Source: Tropicimonas marinistellae
GTDB taxonomy: Bacteria; Pseudomonadota; Alphaproteobacteria; Rhodobacterales; Rhodobacteraceae
NCBI RefSeq assembly: GCF_001509585.1
Contig: NZ_LNCI01000002.1
Location: forward strand, 574,775-638,774
DNA: 64,000 bases
Direction: 5' to 3'
The translations under genes and the position numbers were made by a program. The notes beneath the pieces were generated by a model, which saw nothing but the letters and a program-made list of their open reading frames with translations, made no database searches and was not told the DNA's origin. Shown in pieces: positions 1 to 11,025 of the stretch (positions are counted from its first letter, which is position 1; each line of letters begins with the position of its first letter).

Positions 1-67
1 GACGCTTTAAGGCGGCGTTACCGACCGCCTTGACCGGGTGTCGTGGATGGCGTCGCCGCCGCCTCGA

Positions 68-235
68 TCAACTCGTGGTCAGCTTCACGCAGGTGCCTGT
101 CTTGGCGTCGAGCGTGCTCCCGGTCGGGCAGGTATTGGCGCTGTCCTTCATGTGTTGCCAGCCGCAGCCTTCCGCGGCCGCGAGGGCGGGCAGTGCGGAA
201 ACGGCAAGTGCAATAAGGGTCACTTTCAGGCGCAT
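68..235 (-). CDS. Small secreted three-cysteine protein
   Basis: A 55-residue protein with a clear signal peptide (Lys/Arg n-region, hydrophobic core, ALAAA cleavage region around residue 21) and a mature part of only about 34 residues containing three cysteines (about 24, 36 and 49), with the pattern CGW...CPTG...GTC. The start at 235 is supported by an AGGGAG ribosome-binding site a few bases upstream. I recognise no function; similar tiny periplasmic proteins are common hypotheticals in Rhodobacteraceae. It is divergent from the chemotaxis receptor, with a 235-bp shared upstream region. An odd cysteine count would leave one free thiol or allow dimerisation (inference). Confidence 0.65.
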   Translation of the reverse strand: MRLKVTLIALAVSALPALAAAEGCGWQHMKDSANTCPTGSTLDAKTGTCVKLTTS

Positions 236-470
236 GTCATTCTCCCTGTTCGTGCGTGACGTAAGGGTAGCACGATGCGGCGTTCTGGCAAGCCTGCGTT
301 GCGGGCGGCCGGGCGGATCGGGGCGTTGGTGCGATCTCTGGGCGCAACTTAAGCGAATTTTCATCGCTAGGCGCGAATGGTTGCGGAGATTTCCGGCCCG
401 GGTACGTCTCGGCACGGGCCGGTGCGGGGCTTTTGCGCCCGCGACAGCGTCAAGTTGAGGGTCCAAACTC

Positions 471-3400
471 ATGGGATTACTGCGTAACGTCCGGCTATCG
501 ATCAAACTGCCGTTGATCATGGCATTCCTCGCCTGGGCCGCAATTGCGGTTACGGCCGTTCTGGGCTGGCTCGACATGCGAAGCCAGTCGGTTTCCCAGG
601 CGACCTCGCAGCTTCGTTTCGCGACGACTGCGCGCGCGACGGATTTCGAGACCTTTCTCAGGGACACCGCGCTCGACATCGAGATGCAGGCGGAGCTTCC
701 CACGACGCAGAAGGCCCTGACGTCGCTGGGCCTTGGATTTCGGTACATCGACAAGGCGGACCCGGCCGGGGCGGTACGCAGGCTCTACATCGAAGACAAT
801 CCGAACGCGGCCGCGAGGCGCGAGGATCTCGCCGATGCCGGAGACGGATCCCAGTACTCGACCAACCATGCGAAATATCATGGTTTTTTTCTGGAGCATG
901 CACAGCGCAACGGGTTGCACGACGTGTATCTGATCGATCCCGAGGGCAATGTGGTCTACTCCATGAAGAAGGCGGATGACTTCGGCACGAATGTCGCCGG
1001 CAATCCGGACGCCGCGGGCCTCGGGATGGCTTTTGCCGACGCGATGGCAAGCGGAGCGGGCACGGTGGTCTTCTCGGACTTCGAACCCTATGCGCCGGCA
1101 GGAGACGCCCGCGTTGCCTTCGCGGCGCAAGCCTTGTCCGGGCCGAACGGGAGCCCGCTCGGTGTTCTCGCGGCGCAGGTTCCGATCGCGCCGGTCGATG
1201 CGATCATGAACGCGTCGGAAGGATTGCCCGAGCACACCGAGATATACCTTGTCGGGGCAGACAAGGTTCTGCGCAGCGACCTGCGCGAGGCGAACCGCCG
1301 GACACCGTCGTCGGCGAGAATCGATTCCCCGGCGGCCGCATCGGGGATGAAGGGACGGACCGGGACCGTCGAGCAGACATCGGTTGCCGGTGTTCCGGCT
1401 CTGGCGGCCTACGACCACGTGGCGTTTTCGGGCAATACATGGGCCGTCGTCGGTGAGGAACCGCTCGACGTGCTCTATGCCGCGTCCTGGGCCTACATCT
1501 ACGATGTCGCCTTGAAGACCACGGGCCTGCTGGTGGTGATCTGCGCGATCGCCTGGCTGTTTTCGCGCGGGATTTCGCAACCGCTGCGGCGGGTGCAGTC
1601 GACGATGGCCGCGGTCAGCGGCGGAAACCTGGATCTCGATGTTCCGGACCTTCGCCGCAAGGACGAGGTTGGCGATATCGCGCGCACGCTGGAGGAGTTC
1701 CGGATTGCGCTTGTCGCCGCGCGCGAGGCGGAACAGGACAATTTCCGGAAGAGTGCCGCGCTCGATGGTTCTTCGGCCGCGATCATGATGGTCGGGCGCG
1801 ACAGGCGCATCCTGTTCGTCAACAACACGTTGCAGCGGACCCTCGCGGCGCATGTGGAGCACCTTCGGGCGGTCGCTGCGGATTTCGCCCCCGACGGGCT
1901 CGTGGGACAGTCGGTCGGGCTGTTCCAGACGGATCCGGACAACCCCGACGAGATCCTTGGCGATCCGGAGTCGCTGCCGACCACGGTCGAACTGGAGGTT
2001 GGCGATACGCGGTTCGCGTTGAACGTGAGTGCCATCGCCGACGTGGACGGCGCGTTTCTCGGCTATGTCGTCGAGTGGCAGGACGTTACGCAGATCCGGC
2101 TGCAAAATGCGCTGATGTCGGCGATCGAAAACCACTTCGTTACGGCGCAAACAGCGCCCGACGGACGCGTGCTCATGGCAAACGACAACTTTGTCGCCTG
2201 TCTCCAACGCTCGATGGAGGAACTGGCCGGTTCCAGCGTCTTTGACCTTGTCAGCAGCGATGGCAGTGGCGCCATGGAGGCGTCGCAGATGCTGGCGGTT
2301 CTTGAAGGCGGCCAGCCGGTCAACGGCACGTTCCGCGTGCAGACGCAGAGCGGTGACGCGCGCTGGCTGGAGGGCGGTTTCAACCCGGTGCTCGATCGCG
2401 ACGGGACGCCCATGCGGTATCTGTTCATGGCCTCCGACACCACGGAATCGGTCGCGGACCTCCGCCAGGCCGAGGACGCGCGCTCGCGGATGGAGGAGGC
2501 GCAGTCGCACGTCGTCGATTCCCTGCGGATCGGATTGAACGGGCTTGCCGACGGCGACCTTACCGTGGCGCTCGACGAGGTGTTCGCGGCCGACTACGAC
2601 CAGCTCCGGCTCGATTTCAATCGCTCGGTGTCGCACCTGAGGGAGGCAATGGCGCAGGTCGTTGCAAATGCGGATTCGATTCGGGGCGAGGCCAACGAAA
2701 TCAACTCCGCGGCCGAGGATCTGTCGCGCCGCACGGAAAAGCAGGCGGCGACGCTGGAGCAGACCGCCGCCGCGCTGGACGAATTGACGTCGAGCGTGCG
2801 CAGCGCGGCGGATGGCGCATCGCTGGCGAACACTGTCGTGGAGGAGGCGCGCGAGAACGCCGAGAAGAGCGGTGAGATCGTCCAGCAGGCCGTTCACGCA
2901 ATGGGCGAGATCTCGTCGTCCTCCGAACAGATCTCCAAGATCATTGGCGTGATCGACGATATCGCGTTCCAGACCAACCTGCTCGCGCTCAACGCCGGCG
3001 TCGAAGCCGCGCGTGCCGGGGAGGCCGGGCGTGGATTCGCCGTCGTGGCGTCCGAAGTGCGGGCCTTGGCACAGCGCTCGTCCGCGGCGGCCCGCGAAAT
3101 CGCGGACCTGATCTCGGCCAGCGGCGAGAACGTCGGGCGCGGCGTCGATCTTGTGGGACAGACGGGCGAGGCGCTCGCCGGGATCGTTCAGACCGTGACC
3201 GGAATCGCCGGCCACGTGTCGGAAATCGCGGTTTCGGCGCAGCAGCAGTCCACCGGCCTTGCCGAGATCAACACGGCGGTGAATCAGCTCGACCAGGTGA
3301 CGCAGCAGAATGCGGCGATGTTCGAGGAGACAACCGCCGCCAGCACGGCGCTGACACGCGAAGCGCGGGTTCTGACGGAGACCATGGCTCGGTTCAGGAC

Positions 3401-3557
3401 AGGCAGCGCTCCGGTCGCGAAGCCCGTTTCGGCGCCAGCGCAGGTCGCCACGCCGGCGCCGCGTCCGGCCGATGTTCCGGTTCCCCGGGCTGCCGCCAAC
3501 ACGGCGCTTGCGGCCCCCGCGCCGGTCGAGGCGGACGACGACTGGGAAGAATTCTAG
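471..3557 (+). CDS. Methyl-accepting chemotaxis protein with two PAS domains
   Basis: A 1028-residue membrane chemoreceptor. Seen in order: transmembrane helix near residues 13-35, a periplasmic sensory region of about 300 residues, a second helix near 346-366, HAMP about 367-420, a first PAS-like domain about 430-545, a second about 547-660, a second HAMP-like linker, and the coiled-coil signalling domain about 720-980. The conserved hairpin tip (AFQTNLLALNAGVEAARAGE) starts near residue 832. The C-terminus ends in DWEEF after a flexible Pro/Ala linker, resembling the xWxxF tail that tethers CheR/CheB in other receptors (family knowledge). GAGGG lies 9 bases before the ATG. cheB and cheD follow directly, so it probably signals through them; ligand unknown. 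Confidence 0.93.
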   Translation: MGLLRNVRLSIKLPLIMAFLAWAAIAVTAVLGWLDMRSQSVSQATSQLRFATTARATDFETFLRDTALDIEMQAELPTTQKALTSLGLGFRYIDKADPAGAVRRLYIEDNPNAAARREDLADAGDGSQYSTNHAKYHGFFLEHAQRNGLHDVYLIDPEGNVVYSMKKADDFGTNVAGNPDAAGLGMAFADAMASGAGTVVFSDFEPYAPAGDARVAFAAQALSGPNGSPLGVLAAQVPIAPVDAIMNASEGLPEHTEIYLVGADKVLRSDLREANRRTPSSARIDSPAAASGMKGRTGTVEQTSVAGVPALAAYDHVAFSGNTWAVVGEEPLDVLYAASWAYIYDVALKTTGLLVVICAIAWLFSRGISQPLRRVQSTMAAVSGGNLDLDVPDLRRKDEVGDIARTLEEFRIALVAAREAEQDNFRKSAALDGSSAAIMMVGRDRRILFVNNTLQRTLAAHVEHLRAVAADFAPDGLVGQSVGLFQTDPDNPDEILGDPESLPTTVELEVGDTRFALNVSAIADVDGAFLGYVVEWQDVTQIRLQNALMSAIENHFVTAQTAPDGRVLMANDNFVACLQRSMEELAGSSVFDLVSSDGSGAMEASQMLAVLEGGQPVNGTFRVQTQSGDARWLEGGFNPVLDRDGTPMRYLFMASDTTESVADLRQAEDARSRMEEAQSHVVDSLRIGLNGLADGDLTVALDEVFAADYDQLRLDFNRSVSHLREAMAQVVANADSIRGEANEINSAAEDLSRRTEKQAATLEQTAAALDELTSSVRSAADGASLANTVVEEARENAEKSGEIVQQAVHAMGEISSSSEQISKIIGVIDDIAFQTNLLALNAGVEAARAGEAGRGFAVVASEVRALAQRSSAAAREIADLISASGENVGRGVDLVGQTGEALAGIVQTVTGIAGHVSEIAVSAQQQSTGLAEINTAVNQLDQVTQQNAAMFEETTAASTALTREARVLTETMARFRTGSAPVAKPVSAPAQVATPAPRPADVPVPRAAANTALAAPAPVEADDDWEEF

Positions 3558-3619
3558 CCCAACCGGTCTGACCTCCGGCCCGTGACCCGGGCCGGACACC
3601 GAAATTCGGAGCCATGCAT

Positions 3620-4645
3620 ATGAAGAAACGCGTCGTGATTGTGGACGATTCAGCAACAATGCGGGGAATTATTCGGCAATGTCTGCAGATGGACGGGCGA
3701 TTTGACGTCGTGGGGGAGGCGTCCGAACCCTATCAGGCGCGGGAGATCATTCGGGCCACCAACCCCGATGTCCTGACGCTGGATGTGGAGATGCCGCGGA
3801 TGGACGGGATCACGTTCCTCGAAAAGCTCATGCGGCTCCGGCCGATGCCGGTGGTCATGCTTTCGACCGAGACGCATCGTGGCAGCGACGCGGCCATCGA
3901 GGCGCTGTCGCTCGGAGCCGTCGATTGCATCGGCAAGCCGCGCGCGGGGTCACGGGAAACGCTTCACGACCTGGCGGAGCGCGTGTTCGTCGCGGCCAGT
4001 GCCCAGGTGCCCGGGCGCACGCCGCGCCCGGTGCCGTCCGGCGAGGCGTTCCAGTGGAATGGCAAGATCGTCCTGATCGGAGCCTCCACCGGCGGCGTCG
4101 ACGCGCTGGAACGCGTTCTTGGAGAGATGCCGAGAAACGCCCCGCCGGTCCTTGTTGCGCAGCACATGCCGGCCAGCTTCCTGGAGAGCTTCGCGGAGCG
4201 GCTGTCCAAGCGGATTTCGCCGAACGTGGCGCTTGCGCGCGACGGTGAGGAGATCCGGCAGGGCGAGGTGCGGATCGCGCCGGGCGGGGACTCCCATCTC
4301 GTGGTGTCGATGCGCGGCGAACGGCCCTGGTGCCGGCTCGAGCCAGGGGAGAAATGCAATGGGCACCGTCCCTCCGTCGATGTGCTCTTCCGCTCCGCCG
4401 TGCCGGTTGCGCCGCAGGTCGTCTGCGTGATCCTGACCGGGATGGGGCGCGACGGTGCGGAGGGCATGCGCGAACTCCACGACGCGGGCGCGCGCACGAT
4501 CGGGCAAGACCGGCAAAGCTGCGTGGTCTACGGGATGCCGCGCGTGGCAGCGGAACTGGGAGCGGTGCGTATCACCGAACCCCTGGACGGCGTCGCATCG
4601 GCAATTCTCAAGGAGGCCGGTCGCGGTCAATGGAAGGGACGTTGA
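3620..4645 (+). CDS. cheB: Chemotaxis response regulator protein-glutamate methylesterase CheB
   Basis: About 341 residues: an N-terminal receiver domain with the phosphoacceptor Asp near residue 55 (TLDVEMPRMDG), a linker, and a C-terminal methylesterase/deamidase domain with catalytic Ser near 156 (GASTGG), His near 182 (AQHMP) and Asp near 278 (GMGRDG). It removes methyl groups from, or deamidates, receptor glutamates and glutamines during adaptation. Two in-frame ATGs exist, at 3614 and 3620. The GGAG motif at 3608-3611 is only 2 bases from the first but 8 from the second, so 3620 is preferred. It lies 62 bp after the receptor and its stop overlaps the cheD start (TGATG), implying one operon. 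Confidence 0.95.
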   Translation: MKKRVVIVDDSATMRGIIRQCLQMDGRFDVVGEASEPYQAREIIRATNPDVLTLDVEMPRMDGITFLEKLMRLRPMPVVMLSTETHRGSDAAIEALSLGAVDCIGKPRAGSRETLHDLAERVFVAASAQVPGRTPRPVPSGEAFQWNGKIVLIGASTGGVDALERVLGEMPRNAPPVLVAQHMPASFLESFAERLSKRISPNVALARDGEEIRQGEVRIAPGGDSHLVVSMRGERPWCRLEPGEKCNGHRPSVDVLFRSAVPVAPQVVCVILTGMGRDGAEGMRELHDAGARTIGQDRQSCVVYGMPRVAAELGAVRITEPLDGVASAILKEAGRGQWKGR

Positions 4646-5169
4646 TGGGCCAGCCAGGGCAGACGTTTCATATCGGTCAGGGCGAACTGGCGGTGTCTGC
4701 CGACGAGGGCGCGATGCTGACAGCGGTTCTCGGGTCCTGCGTGGCGGCATGCATCTGGGACCCCGACAGGGGCGTCGGCGGCATGAACCATATCCTGCTG
4801 CCCGAAGGTAAGGACAACGACATGCGCCGGAAACTCTATGGGACCAACGCCATGGAACTGCTGATCAACCGCCTGCTCCAGAATGGTGCCGAGCGGCGCA
4901 ACCTCAGGGCGAAACTCTTCGGCGGCGCCCGCATGATCGCGGGTCTCAGCGATATCGGGGCGCGGAACAGCCAGTTCGTCCGGGAGTTCTGCCAGCGCGA
5001 GGAGATCTCGGTTGCCGCGATGAGCCTCGGGGGAACGGATGCGCGGCGGATACAGTTCTGGCCACGCAGCGGAAAGGTGCGCCAGCGGGTGATGACCGAA
5101 GCGCCGGTTCGCGTCGTTGCACCGACGCCGAAGATCCCAGCGCCGGCCTCCGACGTTGAGCTCTTCTGA
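4645..5169 (+). CDS. cheD: Chemoreceptor glutamine deamidase CheD
   Basis: A 174-residue CheD family protein that deamidates specific glutamines of chemoreceptors. The catalytic Cys (near residue 32, LGSCVAACIWD) and His (near 49, GGMNHILLP) are both present, as is the KLFGGA motif typical of the family. The start overlaps the cheB stop by one base, with AAGGGA six bases upstream. An in-frame ATG at 4630 would add five residues but has no good ribosome-binding site. No cheA, cheW, cheY or cheR lies in the window, so the rest of the pathway must be encoded elsewhere. Confidence 0.95.
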   Translation: MGQPGQTFHIGQGELAVSADEGAMLTAVLGSCVAACIWDPDRGVGGMNHILLPEGKDNDMRRKLYGTNAMELLINRLLQNGAERRNLRAKLFGGARMIAGLSDIGARNSQFVREFCQREEISVAAMSLGGTDARRIQFWPRSGKVRQRVMTEAPVRVVAPTPKIPAPASDVELF

Positions 5170-5948
5170 CCCCCGCCGACCCGCACCGCCCGCGTATCGC
5201 GCCATGGCGCGGCCTCAAAAGGCACGTTTGCGGTGTGCAGGCGGGCGGTTCGGCGAGGCCGTCGTCATCCGGCAAACCCCACGGCTCGACGAATCCGTCT
5301 GATGCGCGGGGCGTCGCGGTGCTTGCACCGGTGTCGCCGCCGTGCGGTTCGCCGAGCGACTGTGCTCCAGTTGCCAGCATCGGTGTGCATTCTCCTAGCG
5401 AGGGGCGCTGGTTGGACTGTCACCGGCATCTGGAACGGGCTGGCCGTCGCCGCGTGCTCGCTGGGTGGGCGTATTGGCGCCTGAAGCCGCGCGGCTGGGG
5501 TGGTGGCCCTCGTCGTCCGACAAACCCAATGGACCGTCAATTCCGTCTGATGCGCGGGGCGTCGCGGTGGTTGCACCGGTGTCGCCGCCGTGTGGCTCGC
5601 CGAACGACCGTGTTCCAGTTGTCAGCATCGGCGTGCATGCTCCCGGCGCGGGGGTGCCGGTTGGATTGTCACGCGCATTCGGATCGGGCTGGCTGTCGTC
5701 GGGTGGTCAATGGGTGGGCGCATTGGCGCCAGAGTTCGCGCGGCTCGGGCGCGGGTCTGTGTGAATCCGGCGACTTCGCGTGTCGTGCGCCTTTGCGCGG
5801 CGGCCGCGTTCGCGACAGATCCCGGATGAAAAAAACATTTCGGATCGGATGGTTGCGCCGGGCGGTGCACGGGTGTTCAACGCTATCGAATGGGAGTAGG
5901 ACGTCTCCCGGCGGCCTGACCTGGCCCCCACTTGCGAAGGAGAAGCGC
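5170..5948. other. Long intergenic region with duplicated segment
   Basis: A 779-bp gap between cheD and the dehydrogenase gene. It is occupied mainly by a two-copy tandem duplication (separate entry) and by a promoter-proximal stretch before 5949. I see no gene that is convincing by start signal, codon pattern and family likeness together. Open frames exist on both strands but change frame between the two repeat copies because the period (248) is not a multiple of three. Confidence 0.5.
5261..5755. repeat. Two-copy tandem direct repeat, 248-bp period
   Basis: Copy 1 spans about 5261-5505 and copy 2 about 5510-5755. The core (about 5294-5396 against 5542-5644) has only about ten mismatches in roughly 100 bp, and both copies contain TGATGCGCGGGGCGTCGCGG (5300 and 5548). 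Flanks are more diverged with small indels, for example three bases near 5267, but they re-align at TGGGTGGGCG (5462 and 5711). The period is 248-249 bp, so a reading frame would shift between copies. No terminal inverted repeats or transposase are seen. It could be a relic of a duplicated gene fragment or a regulatory duplication; origin unknown. Confidence 0.75.
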
Positions 5949-6896
5949 GTGCCCCAACCCTTGCTGATTGCCATAGGTCGTTTCCGGCAAGTCGATGTCG
6001 CGGCGATGGAGGCGGCCTTTGACCTGCGGCTCCTGCCGCATTGTCGCGACCTCGCCGGTCTCGATGCATCGACGCGGGCGGCGGCGGAAGCGGTTGCCTA
6101 TTCCAGCCACGACCCCATAGGTACGGCCGAAATGGACAGCCTGCCATCGCTCCGGCTCATTGCGCACTACGGCGCAGGCTACGATTCCGTCGATGTGGCC
6201 GCGGCGTCGGACCGTGGAATCCGCGTGACGAATACTCCGGACGTGCTGAACGACGACGTGGCCGACCTGGCAATCTCGCTGTTCGTCATGCAGGCGCGCA
6301 ACCTGGCCGCCGCGGACGACTGGGTACGATCGGGGGCATGGGGCGAGAAAGGCGCGATGCCGCTTACCAGGAGCGCGAGCGGGCGACGCGTCGGGATCTG
6401 CGGTCTCGGCCGCATCGGCCGCGAGATTGCCGACCGGCTGGCGGCAATGAAATGCGATATTCACTACCACTCCCGCGCGCCCAAGCCTGTCCCGGCGTCC
6501 TGGCAATTCCACGCGGATCCGGTTTCGCTCGCGGAGGCGGTCGACGCGCTCTTCGTGGTTCTGGTGGGGGGCAAGCAGACCGAGGGCTACGTCTCCCGGC
6601 AGGTTATCGACGCACTTGGTCCGGACGGCGTCTTGATCAATGTTTCGCGCGGCACGACGGTGGATGAAACGGCGATGATCGAGGCGTTGCAGAGCGGCCG
6701 GCTCGGGGGCGCCGCGCTCGATGTCTTTCTGAATGAACCGACGATCGACCCGCGGTTTTCGGCGCTGCAGAACGTGCTGCTCTTTCCCCACATCGGCTCG
6801 GCCACCGAGCAGACCCGCAATGCCATGGGGCAGTTGCAGCGCGACAATCTTACCGCGTATTTCGAGGGCCGCCCGTTGCTGACCCCGGTGAACTGA
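5949..6896 (+). CDS. D-isomer-specific 2-hydroxyacid dehydrogenase
   Basis: A 315-residue NAD(P)-dependent 2-hydroxyacid dehydrogenase, closest in style to the hydroxypyruvate/glyoxylate reductases of alphaproteobacteria. It shows the N-terminal substrate-binding half, the nucleotide-binding GxGxxG (GICGLGRIGREI), the catalytic Arg region (NVSRGTTVDE), the Glu region (LDVFLNEP) and the catalytic His (HIGSATEQT). A GTG start at 5949 is chosen because GAAGGAG lies just upstream and the N-terminus then matches the family; the frame is open further upstream but runs into the 248-bp repeat. The exact substrate cannot be read from sequence. Confidence 0.9.
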   Translation: MPQPLLIAIGRFRQVDVAAMEAAFDLRLLPHCRDLAGLDASTRAAAEAVAYSSHDPIGTAEMDSLPSLRLIAHYGAGYDSVDVAAASDRGIRVTNTPDVLNDDVADLAISLFVMQARNLAAADDWVRSGAWGEKGAMPLTRSASGRRVGICGLGRIGREIADRLAAMKCDIHYHSRAPKPVPASWQFHADPVSLAEAVDALFVVLVGGKQTEGYVSRQVIDALGPDGVLINVSRGTTVDETAMIEALQSGRLGGAALDVFLNEPTIDPRFSALQNVLLFPHIGSATEQTRNAMGQLQRDNLTAYFEGRPLLTPVN

Positions 6897-6907
6897 TCCC
6901 GGCGTTC

Positions 6908-6932
6908 CGGCGCCGCCGGTGACCCGGCGCCG
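6908..6932. terminator. GC-rich hairpin between convergent genes
   Basis: CGGCGCCG at 6908-6915 can pair with CGGCGCCG at 6925-6932 around a nine-base loop. It sits in the 43-bp gap between the convergent dehydrogenase and galK genes. There is no T-tract on either side, so it is at best a weak or bidirectional terminator. Confidence 0.35.
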
Positions 6933-6939
6933 CTTGCAG

Positions 6940-9489
<2,550 letters not shown>

Positions 9490-9714
9490 ATGAAACTGCT
9501 CGACCGGGATCACCCGTTCTTCGCCCCGCTCTGGCGGCGCATCGCTATCGTGGCGTTCACGCTGGGCTGGGCCGTTCTGGAATTCTGGGCCGGTTCGGAC
9601 ATCTGGGGGATGATCTGCTTCGGGATCGCGTTCTACTGCTTCTACGAGTTCTTCGTCTATTTCGAACCCAAGGATCCGAACGATCCGCCGCCGGACGATC
9701 CGGACGCTTCCTGA
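9490..9714 (+). CDS. DUF3329 small membrane protein
   Basis: A 74-residue protein whose N-terminus (MKLLDRDHPFF...PLWRR) and two adjacent hydrophobic segments (about residues 18-35 and 38-55) match the DUF3329 family of Rhodobacteraceae, followed by a Pro/Asp-rich tail (PNDPPPDDPDAS). It is likely an inner-membrane protein with both ends in the cytoplasm (inference). Function unknown. The start at 9490 is chosen for the family-like N-terminus; AAGGA lies about 13 bases upstream, which is rather far. It is convergent with the sugar dehydrogenase, with an eight-base gap. Confidence 0.75.
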   Translation: MKLLDRDHPFFAPLWRRIAIVAFTLGWAVLEFWAGSDIWGMICFGIAFYCFYEFFVYFEPKDPNDPPPDDPDAS

Positions 9715-9722
9715 GCCGGCGC

Positions 9723-10916
9723 TCAGCCGTCGGGCGTCAGCCGGACAAGCGATCCGTTATTCGCGTCGATCAGGATGATCACCGACCCGTCGGCGGCAAC
9801 GTCGACGTCGCGCACCCGGCCGCGCCCCTCCTGGTATCGCGCCTCGCCGGTGACGCGCCCGTCTTCCAGCGTGAGCCGCACGAGCGCCTGGCTTGCCAGG
9901 CCGCCGATCAGCAGCGAGCCGCGCCAGTCCGGGAAGAGCGCGCCGTCATAGAAGGCCATGCCGCTGGGGGCGATCACCGGGTCCCAGTAGTAGACGGGCT
10001 GTTCCATCCCCTCCCGGGCGGTACTGCCGCTGCCGATGGGTTGACCCGAGTATTCCTCGCCGTAGGAGATCACCGGCCAGCCGTAGTTCCGGCCCGGCTG
10101 GGGGCGGTTCAACTCGTCGCCGCCCTTCGGCCCGTGTTCGACGGTCCAGAGGGCGCCATCGGGAGCGATGGCGGCGGCCTGGATATTGCGGTGCCCGTAG
10201 GACCAGATCTCCGGCAGGCCGCGCGAGATCCGGGGATTTCCCGGTGCCGCGCCGCCGCCGGGCGAGATGCGCAGTACCTTTCCCAGATGCGTCCCGACAT
10301 CCTGCGCCGATTCGCGGGGGCCGTAGCGGTCACCGGTCGTGACGAAGAGCGCGCCCGTGGGGTCGAAGACGAGCCGCGAGCCGAAATGCGCGCCGGAGGC
10401 AACCGCCGGTTGCTGCTGGAAGATGACGCTGACGTCCTCCATGCGGCGCGCATCGGGTGAGAGGACACCGGTCGCCACGGCGGTGGCGTTCTCGCGTCCG
10501 CCGCGCGGTTCGGCATAGCTCCACCAGACACGGCGGCTGGTCGCGAAATCCGGCGCGACCGTCACGTCGAGCAGTCCGCCCTGCCGGCGGGCGTCGACCT
10601 CGGGCAGACCGTCGATCGGGCGGGACTTCCGCCCGTCGGGCGTGACGATCCGCATGCGACCCGGGCGTTCCGTGACGATCCAGCTCCCGTCCGGAAGCTG
10701 ATCCACGCCCCAGGGATGGCGCAGGCCGTCGGCGATGACCTCGCGCCGGAGTGCCGGTTCCGCCGGGATCACCGGCGCGCGTGTCTGGCCCGCAATGGCC
10801 GGGCTCTGCCGTTCTGCATTGGGCGGTGCGGCGTTGAAATCCTGCGCGGTGGCAGCGGCGGAGACGGCGAAGAGTGCAAAGCCAACGGCGAGGGCACGGC
10901 GAAACGCGAGTGTCAT
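9723..10916 (-). CDS. Secreted PQQ-dependent sugar dehydrogenase family protein
   Basis: A 397-residue periplasmic protein of the soluble glucose/sorbosone dehydrogenase (GSDH, beta-propeller) family. A signal peptide spans about residues 1-25 (cleavage near ATAQ). Family blocks visible include HPWGVDQLPDGSWIVTERPG, GGLLDVTVAPDF, ALFVTTGDR, SYGHRNIQ, WTVEHGPKGGDELN and NYGWPVISYG. It probably oxidises an aldose using PQQ, delivering electrons to the respiratory chain; no pqq genes are in the window. The start at 10916 has GGAG about eight bases upstream; in-frame upstream ATGs would bury the signal peptide. Confidence 0.88.
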   Translation of the reverse strand: MTLAFRRALAVGFALFAVSAAATAQDFNAAPPNAERQSPAIAGQTRAPVIPAEPALRREVIADGLRHPWGVDQLPDGSWIVTERPGRMRIVTPDGRKSRPIDGLPEVDARRQGGLLDVTVAPDFATSRRVWWSYAEPRGGRENATAVATGVLSPDARRMEDVSVIFQQQPAVASGAHFGSRLVFDPTGALFVTTGDRYGPRESAQDVGTHLGKVLRISPGGGAAPGNPRISRGLPEIWSYGHRNIQAAAIAPDGALWTVEHGPKGGDELNRPQPGRNYGWPVISYGEEYSGQPIGSGSTAREGMEQPVYYWDPVIAPSGMAFYDGALFPDWRGSLLIGGLASQALVRLTLEDGRVTGEARYQEGRGRVRDVDVAADGSVIILIDANNGSLVRLTPDG

Positions 10917-11025
10917 GGGCGGTCTCCGGAAGGTCATGTCACAGCAAAAGATGGGGCGGCGCGGGGCGATGTCCAAGGGTGGCCCAGCGACGGCGGGGCG
11001 GCGCCCGCCGAATGCGGCCGGGTCG

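Noticed and set aside
9..31. Hairpin AAGGCGG...CCGCCTT as a terminator at the window edge
   Set aside because: No T-tract on either side and its gene context is cut by the window edge, so the function cannot be supported.
495..3659. Very long leftward frame opposite the chemoreceptor gene
   Set aside because: It is an antisense frame caused by strong GC at third codon positions; the rightward protein has complete MCP domains.
5235..5948. Long N-terminal extension of the 2-hydroxyacid dehydrogenase through the 248-bp repeats
   Set aside because: The family begins at about the GTG at 5949, which has a good ribosome-binding site; the extension is Arg/Trp/Gly-rich and shifts frame relative to the repeat copies.
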